Assembly: GCA_018398815.1 (NCBI GenBank)
Contig: JAFLJL010014715.1
Span: forward strand, 1 to 64,000
DNA from: Conus ventricosus
Taxonomy: Eukaryota > Mollusca > Gastropoda > Neogastropoda > Conidae
Direction of reading: 5' to 3'
DNA: 64,000 nucleotides
The stretch's first letter is position 1; every line of letters begins with the position of its first letter. The translations under genes and the position numbers were made by a program. Under the pieces are notes generated by a model that ran no database searches, was not told where the DNA came from, and saw only the letters and a program-made list of their open reading frames with translations. Below are positions 45,001 to 58,255 of the stretch, in pieces.

Positions 45001-48000
45001 TGGATATGTCTGCGGTTGATAAACTGACATGCCAGTGGGAAATGTATGTTATTGGATAATTGACAGCCAATGGGTATTTCGTATGTTATTGATAAACTGA
45101 CAGCCAAAGCGGAAATGTATGTTATTTGATAAGTGACAGCCAATGGGAAATGTCTCTTTTTGATAACTGACGCCATTGGGAAATGTCTGTTATTGATATT
45201 TGCTGCCAAATGGGAAATGTTGTTGTTGATAATTGGACAGCCAGTGGGTGAAATGTCTGTATTGATAATTGCGCCAATGGGATATGTCTGTTATTGATAA
45301 ATGACAGACAATGGGAAATGTCTGTTATGATAATTGACAGCCAATGGGAAATGTCTGTTGTTGATAATTGACAGCCAGTTTGATGAAAAGTTGTTATGGA
45401 AAATTGACAGCAATGGGATATGTCTGTTATGATAATTGACAGCAGGGGGAAAATGTCTGTGTTGATATTTGACAGCAATGGGAAATGTCTGTTGTTGATA
45501 ACTGACAGCTATGGGAACATGTTGTTGTTGATAATTGAAAGCCAGTGGGAAAATGTCTGTTATTGATAATTGACAGCAGTGGGAAATGTCCTGCTGTTGA
45601 TAACTGACAGCAGTGGGAAAATGTCTGTTATGCTATTTGACAGCCAATGGGGAAATGTCTGTTTTTGATTAACTGACAGCCAATGGGAATTGTCTGTTAT
45701 TGATAATTGTCAGCCCAATGGGAAATTGTCTGTTATTGATAACTGTCAGCAATGGGAAATGTCTGTTATTGATAATTGTCAGCAATGGGAATAGGATATG
45801 TCTGTTTTGATAACTGACAGCCAATGGGAGATGTCTGTTGTTGATAACTGAAAGCAGTGGGAATGTCTGTTATTGATATAACTGACAGCTCAATGGGAAA
45901 TGTTCTGTTGTTGATAACTCGGGGACAGGGCAATGGGAAATATCTGTTTGTTGATAATTGAAAGCCAGTGGGAAATGTCTGTTATTAGATAAATTGACAG
46001 CCGTGGGAAATGTCTGCCTGTTGTTAACTGACAGACCAGTGGGAAATGTCTGTTATTGATAATTGAAGCACATGGGAAATGTCTGTTATGATATCAGACA
46101 GCCAATGGGAATGGTCTGTTTTATTGACAATTGAACAGCCAATGGAAATGTCAGTATTGATAACTGACAGCCAATGGAAATGTCTGTTAATGATAATGAC
46201 AGCATGGGAATTGTCTGGTGTTGATTAAATGACAGCCAATGGGAATTGTCTGTTGTTGATAAAAGGAACAGCCAGTGGGATATGTCTGTTATTGATAACT
46301 GACAGACATGGGAAATGGTTGTTAGTGTTAATTGAACGCCAATGGGAAATGTATGTTGTTGATAACTGACAGCCAATGGGAAATGTCTGTTATTGTTAAC
46401 TGACAGCCAATGGGAAAATGTCTGTTATTGATAAACTGGACTGCCCTGTTGGGAAATGTCTGTTATTTATAATTGACAGCCAATGGGAAAATGTCTGTTG
46501 TTGATATTGACAGCCAATGGAAATGTTGTTGTTGATATGTCAGCCACGGGGAAATGTTGTTATTGATTATGTCAGCCAGTGGGATATGTCTGTTTTGATA
46601 ATTGACAGGGCCTATGGGAAATGTCTGTTTTTGATAACTGACTGCATGGGAAATGTCTGTTATTGTTAATTGACAGACAATGGAAATGTCTGTTGTTGAT
46701 AATTGACAGCCATGGCGAAATGTCTGTTGTTGATATCTGTCCAGCCAGTGCGAAATGTCTGTTATCGTAATTGAGAGACAATGGGAAATGTTGTTATTGA
46801 TAATTGACAGCCAATGGGAACTGTCTCGTTATTGATAATGAGCAGTGGGAAAGTCTGTTATTGATAACTGACAGACAATGGGAAATGGCTGTTATTGATA
46901 ATTGACAAGCCAATGGGAAATGTCTGTTGTTGATACAGTCTGACGCAATAAGAAATGTATGTTATTGATTAAATGACAGCCAATGGGAAATGTTTTCTGT
47001 TAGTGATTACTGACAGCCTGTGGGAAATATATGATATTGATTACGGACAGCCAATGGGAAATGTCTGTTATTGATAACTGACAGCCAATGGGGATTTTGT
47101 TCTGTTGTTGTTAACTGACATGCCAATGGGAATTGTCTGTTGTTGATAGCTGAGAGCCAGTGGGAAATGTCTGTTATTTATAATTGACAGCCAGTGGGGT
47201 AATGTATGTTTTTGATAATTTACAGCCAATGGGAAATGTTGTTGTTGATAGTGACAGCCAATGGTTATGTTTGTTGTTGATACTGACAGCAATGGAATGT
47301 CTGGTATTGCGATAAATGACTAGCATTGTGAAATGTCTGTTATTGTTAACTGTCAGCCTATTGGAAATGTCTGTTATTTTATAACTGTCAGCCAATGGGA
47401 AAGTATGTTTTTCGATAATTGAGAGCCAATGGGAAATGTCTTTTATTGATATTTGAAGCCAATGGGAAAGGTATGTTATTGATAACTGACTGCCAGTGGG
47501 AAAATGATCTGTTATTGTTAACTGTACAGCCATTGGGAAATGTCTGTTATTGATACATTGACTGCCTGTGGGAAATGTCTGTTGTTGTTAATTGACAGCC
47601 AATGGGAAATGTATGTTGTTGATACTGACAGCCAATGGGGAAATGTCTGTTGTTGATAATTGAACAGCCAATTGGAAATGTCTGTTGTTGATAAATTGAC
47701 AGCCCAATGGGAAATGTCTGTTATTGATAACTGACAAGACAATGGGAAATGTCTGTTATGATAACTGACAGCCAGTGGGAAATGTCTGTTGTTGATAACT
47801 GTCAGCATGTGGGAAAATGTATGTTTAGTGATTACTGACAGCATGGGAAATGTACTTGTTATGATAACTGACAGCCAATGGGAAATGGTCTGTTGTTGAT
47901 AACTGACAGCAGTGGGAAATGTCTGTTATTGATAATTGACAGCCAATGGGCGAATGTCTGTTATTGATAACTGGACAGCCAATGGAATTGTCTGTTATTG

Positions 48001-48715
48001 ATAATTGGACGCCAATGGAAATGTCTGTTGTTGTCACTGTCAGCCAATGGGAATGTCTGTTGTTGATAACTGACAGCCAGTGGAAATGTCTGTTGATAAC
48101 TGACTGCAATGCGAGAAATGGCTGTTGTGATAACTGTCAGCCAATGGGAAATGTCTGTTCTTGATATACTGACTGCCAATGGGAAATGTTGTTATGATAA
48201 TTGACAGCCAATGGAATGTCTGTTGTTTGATAACTGACAGCCAATGGAAATGTCTGTTGTTGATAACTGACAGCCAAAGGAAATGTCTGTTATTTGATAA
48301 CTGACAGCCAATGGGAAATGCGTCTGTTGTGGATTTAACTGACAGCCAATGGGAAATGTCTGTTATTGCAATAATTGACAGCCAATGGAAATGTATGTTG
48401 TTGAAAACTGAAGCCTAAGAAGAAATGTCTGTTATTGAATTACTGACAGCCAAATGGGGATATGTCTGTTATTGATACACTGACAGCAATGGGAAATGTC
48501 TGTTTTTTGTTAACTGACAGTCAATGGGAAATGTTTTTGTTGATACTGATCAGCCAAAAGGGAAATGTCTGTTATTGATAATTGACAGGCCAATGGAAAA
48601 TGTTGTTATTGATAATTGACAGCCAATGGGAATTGTATGTTATTGATACCGGTCAGCCAAAGGGAAATGTATGTTATTGATAAACATGTCATCCAAAGGA
48701 AATGTCTGTTTTTGA
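42048..48715. repeat. Minisatellite, 34-bp unit, 6.7 kb
   Basis: Nearly 200 copies of gggaaatgtctgttattgat plus aattgacagccaat, the reverse complement of the array at 19405-19669 and 30025-31045. Almost every unit carries an indel or substitution, although the middle-contig copy is very regular. This contrast points to uncorrected reads. It lacks Gypsy-A. No exon was found between units, but a short one could be hidden by the errors. Confidence 0.96.
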
Positions 48716-48871
48716 ATGGAAGCAACTTGATAACAAGTGCCAAAGTGAGAGACTCCTGTGCTTAGCCAAAATTAATATTCACAGTGAGCAACAGACATAG
48801 TAACTAGAAGGAAAAATACAAAAACTGTTTCCAATTACAAGAAAGCCCCCACTTTTTGTGCTGGCAGTCTG
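48716..48871. other. Short unique spacer between arrays
   Basis: About 150 unique bases (landmark cttgataacaagtgccaaag) that match the reverse complement of 19256-19400. Nothing else is visible in it. Confidence 0.7.
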
Positions 48872-51240
48872 AATGTTACACACATGCGCCCGCTTGATCT
48901 TGAATGTTGACACACACAGCGCTTGATTGTTCTTGAATGTTGGGACACCACACACACAGCGCCAGCTTGATCTTCAATGTTGACACACACTGCGCTTGCT
49001 TGTTCTTGAAATGTTGACAACAACACAGACGCCCGTCTTGATCTTCAAATGTTGACACCACACAGAGCGCCCGCTTGATCTTGAATGTTGACACACACTC
49101 AGCGCCCGCTTGATTGTGAATGTTGACACACACAGCGCCGCTTGATTGGTGAATGTTGACACTCACAGCGACCCGTTGAACTTGATGTTGACACACACAG
49201 CGCTCGCTTGATCTTGAATGTTGACTCACACAGCGCCCGCTTGATCTTGAATGTTGACACACACAGCGCCGCTTGATCTTGGATGTTACACAACAGCGCC
49301 CGCTTGATCTTGGAAATGTTAACACACACAGCGCCCGCTTGATTGTGAATGGTGACACACAACAGCGCCCGCTAGATCTTGATTGTTAAACACAACACAG
49401 GCCGCTTGATTGTGAATGTTGACACACACAGTGCCACACTTGATTGTGAATGTTGACACACAACGCACCCGCTGGATCTTGAATGTTGACACACACAGGC
49501 CCCCACTTGATTGTGAATACCACACTGGCGCCCGCTTGATTGTGAATGTTGTCACACACAAGCGCCCGCTTGATTGTGAATGTTGAAACTCTCAGCGACC
49601 GCATTGATGTGAATGTTGACTCACACAGCGCCCGCTTGATTGTGGAATGTTAACACACACTGCGCCGCTTGATGTGAACTGTTGACCACACACCAGCGCC
49701 GCTGATTGTGAATGTTGACACACACATGCGCCAGCTTCTTGATTGTGAATGTTGACACACACAGCGCCCACTTGATTGTGTATGTTGACACACACAGCTC
49801 GCCACTTGATTGTAATATTTACACTACACAGCACCACTTGAATAAGTGAATGTTGACACACACAGCGCCCAATTGATTGTGTATGTTGACACCACCACAG
49901 CGCCCACTTGATTGGGGAATGGTTGACACAAACAGAGCCCACTTGATTGTGAATGTTGACCTCCACACAGCTTCCACATGATCTTGCATGTTGACAAACA
50001 CAGCACCTGCTTGATCTTGAATGTTGACACAACAGCGCCACTTGATCTTGAATGTTGACACACACAGCGCCCGATGATCTTGAATAGTTGACGCACACAG
50101 CGCCCACTTGATTGTGAATGTTGACACACACTGCTTCCACTGATTGTGAATGTGACACCACCACAGCGCCCGCCTTGATCTTGAATGGTTGATCATCACA
50201 CAGCGCCCACTTGATGGTGAATGTTGACAACACAGCGCCCGTTGATCTTGAATGTTGACCACACAGCACACGCTTGATTGTGAATGTTGACACAAACAGC
50301 GCCCGCTTGTTTCTTGTATGTTGACACTCACGTGCAAACGCTTTGATGTGAGTGTTGACACACACAGCGCCCGCTTGATTGTGAATGTTGACACACACAG
50401 CGCCCACCTGATTGTGAATGTTAACACACACAGCGCCCGCTTGATTGTGAATGTTGACACACACAGCGCCCGCTTGATTGTGAATGTTGACACACACAGC
50501 GCCCACTTGATTGTGAATGTTGACACACACAGCAACCCACTTGATTGTGAATGTTGACACACACAGCGCCCACTTGATCTTGAATGTTGACACACACAGC
50601 GCCCGCTTGATTGTGAATGTTAACACACACAGCGCCCGCTTGATTGTGAATGTTGACACACACAGTGCCCACTGATTGTGAATGTTAACACACACAGCGC
50701 CCGCTTGATTGTGAATGTTGACACACACAGCGCCCGCTTGATTGTGAATGTTGACACACACAGCGCCCACTTGATTGTGAATGTTGACACACACAGCTTC
50801 CACTTGATTGTGAATATTGACACACACAGCACCTGCTTGATCTTGAATGTTGACACACACAGCGCCCACTTGATTGTGAATGTTGACACACACACAGCGC
50901 CCACTTGATTGTGAATGTTGACACACACAGCGCCCACTTGATTGTGAATGTTAACACACACAGCGCCCGCTTGATCTTGAATGTTAACACACACACAGCG
51001 CCCGCTTGATCTTGAATGTTGACCACAAGCGCCACTTGATTGTGAATGTTGACACACACAGCGCCACTTGATTGTGATGTTGACACACACACGCTCCTGC
51101 TTGATTGTGAATGTTGACACACACAGGGGCCCGGGTTTGTTTGTGAAGGGTTGATAACCCAGCCCCCACTTGATTGTAAATTTTTGAAAACCCCACCAGC
51201 GCCCATTTTTTTTGTAAAATTTTGCACAACACCCCCCCCG
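48872..51240. repeat. Minisatellite, 33-bp unit, 2.4 kb
   Basis: About 70 copies of cacacacagcgcccgcttga plus ttgtgaatgttga, the reverse complement of 17990-19255 but twice as long. The part 50320-51050 is very regular; 48872-50310 has many indels; the last ~120 bases begin to show homopolymer smearing. A 444-codon minus-strand ORF through it is only the 11-residue translation of the unit. Confidence 0.96.
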
Positions 51241-51330
51241 CTTGATTGTGAATTCCCAACTTGGCTTGTCAAAAAAAAAAAGGGATTTTTTGGTTTTAAA
51301 TTTTCCCCTTTGTTTTAAGTAAAAGCTATG
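51241..51330. other. Smeared flank and target duplication of Gypsy-B
   Basis: This 90-base piece corresponds to the clean DNA at 17925-17990 (reverse complement) but many bases have been turned into homopolymer runs (gtcaaaaaaaaaaaggga where the other copy predicts a mixed sequence). It ends in ctatg (51326-51330), which is repeated at 60533-60537 on the far side of the element and present once in the empty site. Confidence 0.75.
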
Positions 51331-53716
51331 TGCCCGGGCCCGCCCCTGGAGGTCTCCCCCAGACAGGATGGTTTGGTGGGAGTGAAGGGAGGGGAAGCCT
51401 ACACGCCCCCAAGAGACCACACAAAAAAGGGATTACGTTAAAACACCCCTTTTTATTCAAACCCCAACAATCGCAAATAATTTTTTTTCAACACAGGGCC
51501 CCATGCCACATCACAATAAAGGGCTTTCCCAACGCCAAAAACAGTACAATCACGATCAAGCATTCCCAACACAAAAACATGCACGATTATAAAAAACATT
51601 TCCCCTACGCGTACACAATAAAAAAATTTTACAGCTTTCCCAAGACATAGGGACATAAAACAAAATTATAAAAAAAACCATTTCCAGCCCCAATTTTTTC
51701 CCCCACACCCTGGAGTGCCCCCCAAAACCCCTGCCTCCTTTAAAGTTTTCTGGGGCCCCCTATCGCATGGGGTGTTTCCGAAACCGGGTCGGTTCTGCGG
51801 GGGTTCGCTAAAACCCGGGACACCCTGGAAACACAAGCAGGCAGTAAAGAGCGCGCCCCGGAAGGGGGGGGGGGGGGGGGGGGGGGGAACGTGGCCCTGT
51901 TATGGAGGGTCCGGGAAAGGGGGTTCGGGGCCCGGGCCATTTCAAGACGGCGGGTTTCCCTCTCCAGTCCGCATTTCCCGCCAGGCGTGGGCCTCGCCCA
52001 GGGGTTTGGCACCATCCGCCCCGCGGTCCCTGCCAGAGCTTTCCCTAAACCAGCCGGGGGCACCACCCAGTCCGTGGTCTCAGCCAGAGGGGGCCCTCAA
52101 CCAGCACGTGGCACACCCTTTTCCGGGGTTTCTCAGCCGGGACCCGGTTGGGCCTAAACCCGGGCCAGTGACACCCACCCCATTTCCGGGCCCTCCGGGT
52201 GAAGCCCCCGGGGGGGGGGGGGGGGGAAACGTGGGCTGGGGGGGGAAAAGAAAGGGAGGGGGAAGGGAAGAAGGAAGGGGGAAAGGGAAGGGTACGGGAA
52301 ACCCCGCCTCAGTTACAGTTTTTGCCCATGGGTTAAATCTTAACAGCCACCCCGTTTAAATGGGCGAGGGGAAGTCTATAAAAACGCCCCAAACACCCCC
52401 AGCTAAACACAGCCCTAAGCATAAAAAACATTTAAAAAACCAAATAAAAATTCGTAAAAAGTCTTCTCACATGAAGCGGTAAGGGATGCTTTAAAATAAA
52501 CAGGTAAAAAACCAAAAATAAATTATCTTCACCCTTCTTCACTCACTTTTTAAAAATTTTCCTTTCTTGGGAAAATAAACCAAAAAAGGGGCCCATGGGT
52601 TAAAAAAATGCCCCCAACATTTGAAAAATAATAATTCAATGGCATAATTGTTAAAATTTTTTTCCCAACATTTCAAAATAACACAAATCAAAAAACCAGG
52701 GCTTTCCAAACGAAAAATTTCTTTGGTTTCGAAAACCGCTGGGAAACAAAAAAACTGTTCCTTGCACCCCCCCCCCCTTTGGCCCAAAAAGAATAAGAGC
52801 CCGGGGGAATTTTTGGGACGGGGGCGGGGGAGCGAGAAAAGGGAAAAGTTCCAACCCTGAATAAACCGGGTTCTCCCCCCTCCCCAGGGGAATTTACCGC
52901 ATCCCCCAATGAAAAAAACGGGGGAAAGAATTTTGGTTTTAAATTTTAGAATGGCCGGGTTAAAGATTAAATTTCCCAGAGAAAAGGTCTAAAAACAATA
53001 TTTTTTTTTTCAATTTTGAAAAAAAAGAAAATTGCGAAAAAGAGAAAAATAAGGGTTTAACAACAACAAACAAAAAACAAAAAAACCCGAAAAGATTTTT
53101 ACCAGCTCCCCCGTGGGGACCAATGAGGCGGGTCAAACGACTCTTTTCTGCCCCTTTTCAGTCGAGGGGACAGGGGCCCACGGGTGGGGGAAAAAAAAAA
53201 GGGAAGTGATGTCCCTTCCCTACGGGGCCGCCCTGTAGGAATGAAGTCCCGGACGGTCCCCTCGATGATACGGTGAAAAACCCAAAGGGACCGGGGGGCA
53301 GGCGCTCCAGAGACATTTTCCCGCTCGAGTGAAGGGCTAACCTCCCTCAGCGGATGGGGGGCCAAACTTTCCCCTGGGTCCCAAGTGAGCATCCCTTAAA
53401 AACAAAAAGGGAAATGAAGCACGTGGACAGGAAAAAAAGACAGGCGGGGGGCCCGTAGACGGGCAATTTCGAGAAAAAAGGTTTACCACCCACCGTAAAC
53501 CCTTACGGATAAATTTAGCACGGGAAGTGGAATTAGAGAGGAGAGGGGAAAAACCCAAACCGAAGTTGGCTAAACTCCCCAAGGTGCCAACCCGCACCAA
53601 AGAAATTAAAAGGGGGCCCGGATAACGAAAAACCAGCAACGCCAATAAACAAATAAATAATTCCGCCCCCTAGATGGGTAAAAAACGTTGTAGGCCTTTT
53701 GAAAAAACTCGTGACA
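51331..53716 (-). repeat. Gypsy-B 3' LTR, smeared copy
   Basis: Corresponds end to end with 58256-60532 (shared landmarks: ggtttggtgggagtgaaggg, the poly-G run near 51866, ggaagtgatgtccctt at 53198 and the tagatgggt end). The sequence is distorted by runs such as aaaaa and gggg that are not in the clean LTR. A purine tract (gaagggggg on the minus strand, about 53717-53730) lies at the inner edge, as expected for the polypurine tract. Confidence 0.85.
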
Positions 53717-53799
53717 AACCCCCCTTCAAAAAAGCATCTTTTTTCTCTAAATTTTTCCCGTGTCCTTTGAACCTTAAAGCATGTGAAAAATTCACAAAA

Positions 53800-56700
53800 A
53801 GGGGGGCCCAAACCCCAATCTTGTGCTCGGAGTACGGGCCCAAATTTCAAACATTCTACAAATAGAATCACACCAAAAATACTTTAATACAAAAATTTAT
53901 AAACCACTAGGCAAACTTTCCAACCATGAAAAGTAACAACCCGCCCCTTGGTGATTCACTCCCTTTAAAACTTCATGAAGTAAAAAACTGCCCCCCCCAC
54001 CTGTACAGAGCCCAAAAAGGGGATTTCCCCTGGTGGGGGAAAAAGGGGCCCTCGGGAATGATTTTTAATGTGGGACTACGGGGCTGGCAAAAGTTAGCCC
54101 GCATCCTTTATTACGGGAAAACCCTTGATAGGAGGGGAAAAGGGAAGCATGACTCTGCAGCCCCAATCCCCAAAACCCATGAGTCGACGATTTTGACGGG
54201 CCCGGCCCGGGCCAAGATGGAGAGGTTTGGATGTTCGCTCCCCAGTACAAATTTCCCGGCCTTTACTTTTTTGGGGCCCCCAAAGTGCGCGCCAAATCTC
54301 CCTGAGAGATTCAGCAACAGTGGGGGCATCGAAAAGTCCTAAGCGGGACCCGCCCTCTGGGTATCGACTCGCAAATTCTACCACTACCCAAGTGTAGCGG
54401 TGACCGCGATCGGAGGGGGGTTTTTAAAGGGTCCCACCAGGGACCCCAACCTTGCTGGAAAAGGCCCCCCCCAAACCCCTGGCACTGACCCTAGGGGAAA
54501 CGCTTCAAGCGGACCCTTAGGCGTTGGGCCCTTGGCAGACATCGCAAAAGCGGGGAGTACTGCCTAAAAATGTGAGTTCTTCCTGGCCAAAAAAAGTCTT
54601 GTTTACCGCTTTGAGAGTGCTTTTTACCCAATTTTTGACCGCCCTAGGAATTTTATGGGCCTGCCGGGGGAACCCGTTTTCTCAAGCTTTGGGGAAAGAC
54701 AAGCTGCTTGGCCCCACGAAACGTTGGTGAAAACCCTAAAGGGTTCCCCCTTTTGGAGGGTTTAAAGCTCCCTTGGAATTTTCGGGGCCCGACTGAGGGG
54801 GGGACGATCCATAAGTTGTGAGGCGTTTGGACATCCAAAATCCCTTTGGCCCCAGAAGACGGTTTAAAGTAGCAGGATCGGCCCTTGCCAGGGAAACCCC
54901 GTTAGGATCGGTGAAGAAAGGGACGCAAATTTTCCCGTTCCTGGTTTTTTAGCTTTGGCGCGTGTGGTGACTCCCAAAAAAAGCCTGTCGGGCAAAAACC
55001 GAAAAACCGGGGGCTGCTTTCGTTGTCTGCGAAGGGGATGTATTCCCTATGATAAGGGAAAAACAGGGTCGCTCCCCCGCGGGTGGCCCCTTAATTCGCC
55101 ACAGAAAATAGGGGGGGGAGGATAAAACGAGTACTTTAAGGACGGGTGGAGGTAAAACCAGCCTCCAAACCCCCACCCCATGTTTTTTGGCGCCCGCCGG
55201 GCCTTTTGGGGAAACCCCCAAAACCCTTTTCCACAAAGAGTGTTGTTTTTCCCGAATCCCCGATGGTGGGGACCAAAGGGTGAACAACAAAAAGAAAAAA
55301 CCCCTGGACAATCTGTACCACCCGAAACTTGGATTTGGGCCCCCCGTTTAGCCGAGGGCCGGGGGATGTGGAAAGGACTAGCCCCTTTCTACCCGGGTTT
55401 AGGGCAATCTTTCCCAAGGGGGCCGGGACGGCCACCCAAAGAAAACACAGCGGGGCGCGAAATTTCCCCGATGAACTGCCTGCCTTGTTCACCCCGCTAG
55501 CAGTTGTCGGGGGGCCCTTTTTGCCACTAAATCCCGGGGGAGGGCTTTCCTCCGTTTTTGGGCGATGTCTTTAAACCCCGGGAGCTACAGGGAAAACCTT
55601 AGCGGGTTTTTGAATCGCGCCCCCCCAAATCTGAGGTTTTGTTGCCCCAACGGATCCCAAATCTGGGGGGGCACGTGTGGTGAGGCCCGTTCAATGGGAT
55701 CAGATCCTCCAGGCCCCCAAAATTGCCCAAAAGAAGCCAGTTACCCAGCGTTTTGCGCAGGGCCCATCACCAAATGCACGAAGGGGCTCGGGCGTTATTC
55801 TTTTTCATGGGGCCTGAACTTCCCCCTGTAGTCTTGGGGTAAGGGGGAAACCCCTTACGCAGAAACAATGCATGTCGCAAAGACGCAATTTTTTAGAGTG
55901 AGCACCCAACCCTTTCGCCCCGACAAAAAAGAAAAAAGGTGCATGGCCCTTTTTTCCCCAGGGAAATTTGGTTTTGAAGTAGCTCCTTGGGGCAAATGCT
56001 CTAAGAAATATCTATGTCCTCGTAGGGCTGAAAATTGGGAAGCTTTTAACCCTTTGGGCCTCTAAAATCATCCCTGCCCTGTCGATCAACCCCCTGAAAT
56101 TACAGATGCGGGAGACCCGAAAGAAGTTGTTCCATTCCTCCCCCCGCAAGGGCCCCCATCCCGTCAGTTCTTTTCCCTACGGAGGGCTTCCCGCTGGCAG
56201 CCTCCCTTTCCCCAGCCGGTTTCCCCCTGTTTTGGCAAAACCTCCCTTCCTAAACCCGAGCGGGGCCCCCTTCCCTACGTGGCAGCCCCCTTTTCCCCTT
56301 TCGAAGGGCCCCCCCTGTGGGCCCGCCTCTTTCTTTCGCGCATTGCCTCTTCCTTTTGGGAGAATTTTTCCGGGCCCGTAAAAACTCCTCTTTGGCAGGG
56401 GCCTCCATCCTATCCAGTTTCCTTTGCTGAGAGCCTCCCTTTCCCAGAAGGGCCCTTTGCTGGAAGCTCCCCTCGCGGGTTTCTGCTCTAGGGGAAATCA
56501 GGACGGGTTTATGTCCTGGGAAGGGGTTTACCACTCCGACAAGGGGGAAAGGGTGAACCCCTTGCCCGTCCCCTGGGTCCGACCTTCCCCTGAGGAAAGT
56601 CCCCGGGGCATACTCCTTTCGGGGGGGAAGCATGGGGGGAAGGGGGGCTTTGGGTTTTGCGCCTCAAATGAAGCCCCCCAAAATTTCTTCGTATATCCCA

Positions 56701-58230
56701 CGCCCTTCCCAGTGGAAGTGCCAGTCGGGGTCTCCAGCAGGAAAAAACCCCCAGCGAAGAAGAAATGAAAGTACCGCGGCTACCTGCTTTTGCACTGGAA
56801 TAAGTAGAAGTTCCCCTTTTTTCGAAGTACTGGTACAATTTGTAGGGGGCTACAGTAACATTTTTATTACCCCTTTTTCTTCGACGCCCCCCCGTCGCCA
56901 TACCCCGCCCGGACGAGCATGACAACTATATCTACAGTTTCAAATACCGGGGGGAAAACAAAATTCCCCCTTGAAAAACAAAAAAAATTTTTGGGGGGGT
57001 TGTATATGGTGTATGGGTTTTTTGTTTGCGGACAAGTTTCGGCTTTCTCCCACTTGGAAAAACCGGCCCCTACAACCGGCCCAGTGCGGTGGGGGCTCAA
57101 AAAAAAAAAAAAAAAAAAAAAATAGTCCCGGGTGCCCCCACTTGGCAAACCGCGTTACGGACGAGGAAAAAGGCGGGGGGCTGGCCGGAAAAAAAAACAA
57201 GCAGACGGAATCCCGGGGAGAGGAAAAAAAAAAAAAAAAACCCCCGGTCCCATACAACCCCTGTACTCAATGAAACCCGGTTTGAGAAAAAAAAAAAAAA
57301 AATGCTAAAAAACCCAAAAAAGGGAAGGGGGGACCCGAGCGGCAAAAAGAAAAGGGAAGACTTACGGCCCTTCCCGCGTGAGGTACCCGGGGGAAGGAGG
57401 TTTGGGGCCGGGGTGACTCCCCCCGGTCTCCCCCTCGACCCCCCCGGGCCCCCGGGTGTTCCCTCAGGCCACAAAAAGCCCCTTCACGCTGGGGTCCCCC
57501 GCCAACCCCCCACCAAAAAAACACGCCCAAATAAAATAAATTTAATACAAAAAAGCAGAATTTAAAAAAGGGGACTCCCCGCACAGCTTTCATTTCCCTC
57601 CTTAATTTAGAAATTTTGTGAAAGGGAAAAAAAAAAAGGGTTTTTCAAAATTTGTAAACCAATATTTTTTTTTGATGTAGTCGGGGCAGAGGCCTGTATC
57701 AAAAAATTTTTTTACTTTTAATATGGAAAATTAATTCCCCGAAAATGAGACGTCTTTTTGCACAATTTTTGTGTTTGTTTTTTATTGTTCCCAATATTCC
57801 TGACCACTTGCGGGGCAAGCTTTCTGCGGTTTTTAAGTTATTACCAAAAAAATTAAAAAAGTCGAGTTTGGTATTAAAGAAAAATTTTTGGGAATTCGCC
57901 AAAATTTTAGTCATTTTTTAAAAGGGGCAGATTTATTTAAATTTTTTTTTGACAATAAAATAAATTTTCAAAATCAGCCCCATTTGTAATGGCCCCCAAA
58001 CCCTTTCCGAAGCTTTTTGCCAGACCAAAATATGCACAGATGCATTCAGTTGGAGAATAAGTGCGGTTAGTGGGGGTGGTGGGGGGCGGCCTGCAGGGAA
58101 AAAATTCCTTTCCCCCAACCTGCATTCGCAGTTGGGCTTGCAGCTGTAAAAATCCCCTGGGGATCAAAAATAAGTAACCCGCTTGGAAAAAGCCCTGCGC
58201 GGAAAAGGAAAAGAGACGTCGGGGCCTTCA
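53800..58230 (-). pseudogene. Gypsy-B internal region (gag-pol remnant)
   Basis: About 4.4 kb between the LTRs, read on the minus strand. Near 56100-56640 there are Arg/Glu/Gln-rich translations that would fit gag. Around 55680-55840 a fragment TPEPLRAF resembles the tether after the reverse transcriptase core. Integrase follows at 54730-54090. This order (gag, RT, integrase) is that of Ty3/Gypsy elements. Most of the sequence has bases replaced by homopolymer runs, so frames are broken at short intervals and most domains cannot be traced. Whether the real element is intact cannot be determined here. Confidence 0.55.
54090..54730 (-). pseudogene. Gypsy-B integrase remnant
   Basis: On the minus strand a segment QLVFPQSLRKRV (about 54720-54680) matches the style of the start of the H2C2 zinc-binding domain of retroelement integrases, and later pieces (FLARKNSHF, then AMSAKG) fit its end. 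Further on, VVEFASRYPE and TVAESLREIW (54384-54290) are typical of the catalytic core of Gypsy integrases. Integrase inserts the DNA copy into the genome and explains the 5-bp duplication. The reading frame is broken by smeared runs. I have not tried to restore it. Confidence 0.65.
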
Positions 58231-58231
58231 C

Positions 58232-58252
58232 ATCCCCGGGCGAGCCCCCCCA
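58232..58252 (-). other. Primer-binding site of Gypsy-B, tRNA-Pro type
   Basis: Plus strand atccccgggcgagccccccc, followed by a; on the minus strand this reads as TGG, a G run and CTCGCCCGGGGAT, close to the tRNA-Pro type site TGGGGGCTCGTCCGG with lengthened G and C runs. It lies three bases inside the 5' LTR edge at 58256 and confirms the minus orientation. Confidence 0.75.
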
Positions 58253-58255
58253 ATT

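Noticed and set aside
49592..50926. 444-codon minus-strand ORF with an 11-residue period
   Set aside because: It is the 33-bp minisatellite read in frame. The same holds for ORFs at 18042-19180. No non-periodic domain or start context is present.
51715..52359. Long Pro/Gly-rich ORFs in 51.7-57.6 kb
   Set aside because: They arise from homopolymer smearing of an LTR element and from runs of C and G. The clean partner LTR does not support the same peptides.
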